NCBI GenBank assembly: GCA_025800305.1
Contig: JAOXRY010000293.1
Span: 1-6,922, forward strand
Length of the DNA: 6,922 nt
Reading direction: 5' to 3'
DNA from: Campylobacterales bacterium
Lineage (GTDB): Bacteria; Campylobacterota; Campylobacteria; Campylobacterales; SZUA-545
Shown: positions 6,294 through 6,922 of the stretch, in pieces
Numbering within the stretch: position 1 is the stretch's first letter
Layout: each line of letters starts with the position of its first letter
Translations under genes and position numbers: made by a program
The notes under the pieces: generated by a model
What the model saw: the letters and a program-made list of their open reading frames with translations, nothing else
What the model was told of the DNA's origin: nothing
The model's database searches: none

Positions 6294-6420
6294 TTTTTAC
6301 CTTTTTTGTAGGATCTAGTTTAAATGTAAGTTATATATATTCTTTCAAAACTCTTATTAATTCTAACTAAATTATCAGAAAATATTATAAATATCTAATA
6401 TTAAACTGTTGTAAGCTAAT
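6294..6420 (-). promoter_or_regulatory. AT-rich upstream region and probable promoter of the winged-helix gene
   Basis: This 127-bp gap is almost entirely A/T. The minus strand has TATAAT at 6389-6384 (leader about 80 nt) and a TATATA run around 6338-6333 (leader about 35 nt). No terminator is visible for the small membrane-protein gene that ends at 6421, so some read-through from it into the winged-helix gene is also possible. Confidence 0.4.
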
Positions 6421-6687
6421 TCAAAAAATAAACTCCATTAACAAAGCTAAAATCGTAAAAGTTCCAACGGCAGGAATAAGAACATTTGATAAAAAACCCT
6501 TGCTCTCTTTTGATTCTTGAGGTCTTTCGTTTATTTTGAATGTTGAAGAGACATTGATTGTTTTCTTTCCAACTCCATCAATTTCACCCTCTTCTACAGA
6601 GATAGATTCTATCTTCATATCGTGCCTATATTCATACTTATTAACAACATCAAAGATCTCATTATTAAATTTCTCTTGCCAGTTCAT
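6421..6687 (-). CDS. Small C-terminally membrane-anchored protein, unknown function
   Basis: This 88-residue protein has a hydrophilic N-terminal part (1-63; MNWQEKFNNEIFDVVNKYEY then an acidic, probably beta-rich stretch). A single hydrophobic helix at its very end (about 64-88, GFLSNVLIPAVGTFTILALL onward) predicts a tail-anchored inner-membrane protein with the body in the cytoplasm. I do not recognise a family. AAGGAG (6700-6695) lies 7 nt before the ATG, a strong ribosome site, and the start overlaps the end of the YigZ-family gene by 23 bp, so the two are co-translated. The final residues ALLMEFIF are encoded by the right copy of the 24-bp direct repeat, so the end of the membrane helix is built from the repeat. 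The protein may once have had a different C-terminus. Confidence 0.75.
   Translation of the reverse strand: MNWQEKFNNEIFDVVNKYEYRHDMKIESISVEEGEIDGVGKKTINVSSTFKINERPQESKESKGFLSNVLIPAVGTFTILALLMEFIF
6425..6448 (+). repeat. 24-bp direct repeat, right copy
   Basis: This copy is identical to 5675-5698. On the minus strand it encodes the last eight residues of the 88-residue membrane protein. Just outside, TAAGCT (6412-6417) faces AGCTAA (6445-6450). This gives the site an imperfect two-arm symmetry around the A-rich centre. Confidence 0.9.
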
Positions 6688-6922
6688 CTAGCTTCTCCTT
6701 TTCTCCTTCAACGATATAGACTCCACCATCACCATTAAAGTTTTTTTCAATTACTGATAGAGATATCTTTTCAATTACATACTCAAACTTGGAAATATCT
6801 TTGTACAAGATCTCTTTTTTTATTCTCTCTAATTTTTTATATTGGACTATCTCAGACTTTCCGATAACAGCATTTAAAGAGTCAGAATAAGCTCTTACAA
6901 GTCCTCCTGTACCTAGTTTTAT
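6665..6922 (-). CDS. YigZ/IMPACT (UPF0029) family protein, C-terminal part (5' end outside window)
   Basis: The minus-strand frame is open from the window edge to TAA at 6667-6665, giving 85 residues. It starts with KLGTGGLVRAYSDSLNAVIG, which matches the end of the conserved UPF0029 N-terminal domain (the G.GGLVRAY block that follows the family's nucleic-acid-binding-like core). The remaining residues (SEIVQYKKLERIKKEILYKD, then YVIEKISLSVIEK, NGDGGVYIVEGEKEKLDEL) fit the small C-terminal DUF1949-like alpha/beta domain. The bacterial family is about 200 residues, so a little over half is missing. Its molecular role is not firmly established; eukaryotic IMPACT affects translational control. 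The stop codon lies 23 bp inside the next gene, so the two form an operon. The window edge is the only sign of truncation. Confidence 0.9.
   Translation of the reverse strand: MKLGTGGLVRAYSDSLNAVIGKSEIVQYKKLERIKKEILYKDISKFEYVIEKISLSVIEKNFNGDGGVYIVEGEKEKLDELAREI

Larger units (their letters stand above)
5699..6448. mobile_element. Candidate 750-bp inserted unit bounded by 24-bp direct repeats
   Basis: One repeat copy plus the DNA up to the next copy gives a unit of exactly 750 bp. It contains a hairpin terminator, a group of inverted repeats, a candidate small RNA with its own promoter and terminator, and a winged-helix gene with its own AT-rich upstream region. Conserved chromosomal genes lie on both sides. 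It encodes no transposase or integrase, so any movement would need a recombinase supplied in trans. One copy forms the 3' end of the 88-residue membrane-protein gene, as happens when elements integrate into gene ends. Against this, a clean excision would leave that gene without a stop codon for about 26 codons, running antisense into the GGDEF-type gene. A simple tail duplication is therefore a real alternative. Confidence 0.35.

Noticed and set aside
5675..6448. CRISPR or integron attC explanation for the repeated 24-mer
   Set aside because: There are only two copies 750 bp apart with no spacer series. The copies lack the paired attC core sites, and no cas or integrase gene is visible.

Overview
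The window looks like a chromosomal segment of a low-GC member of the Campylobacterota (Epsilonproteobacteria). The main evidence is the first gene: its C-terminal 132 residues match the DNA-binding half of the orphan regulator HsrA/CosR (Helicobacter HP1043, Campylobacter Cj0355c), which is characteristic of this phylum. Strong A/T bias at third codon positions and the general look of the histidine kinase and GGDEF-type protein fit Arcobacteraceae or Sulfurimonas/Sulfurospirillum relatives. I cannot resolve the genus.

Layout. 1-399 (+) is the 3' end of hsrA. It converges on hisS (415-1638, -) across one short bidirectional terminator that also holds the hisS stop codon. hisS and proA (1716-2951, +) diverge from a 77-bp AT-rich region with overlapping TATAAT boxes on both strands. 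proA is followed 2 bp later by a soluble GAF-domain histidine kinase with a TTG start (2954-4225). Its 3' end overlaps by 10 bp a gene for a protein with a helical N-terminal half and a degenerate GGDEF domain (4216-5676). These three genes look like one operon, ending at a hairpin terminator at 5709-5730. No response regulator is encoded with the kinase.

The most unusual part is 5675-6448. A perfect 24-bp direct repeat occurs at 5675-5698 (overlapping the stop codon of the GGDEF-type gene) and at 6425-6448 (encoding the last residues of a small membrane protein). The two copies are exactly 750 bp apart. Between them lie the operon terminator, a cluster of inverted repeats, a well-formed small-RNA gene on the minus strand (promoter, two hairpins, nine-T tract; about 83 nt) and a 99-residue winged-helix protein (5994-6293, -). 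The segment encodes no recombinase. It looks like a small inserted or non-autonomous accessory unit placed at the 3' end of the membrane-protein gene, though a duplicated gene tail would also explain the repeat.

The right edge (6421-6922, -) returns to conserved chromosomal genes: the C-terminal part of a YigZ/IMPACT-family protein, overlapping by 23 bp the 88-residue tail-anchored membrane protein.
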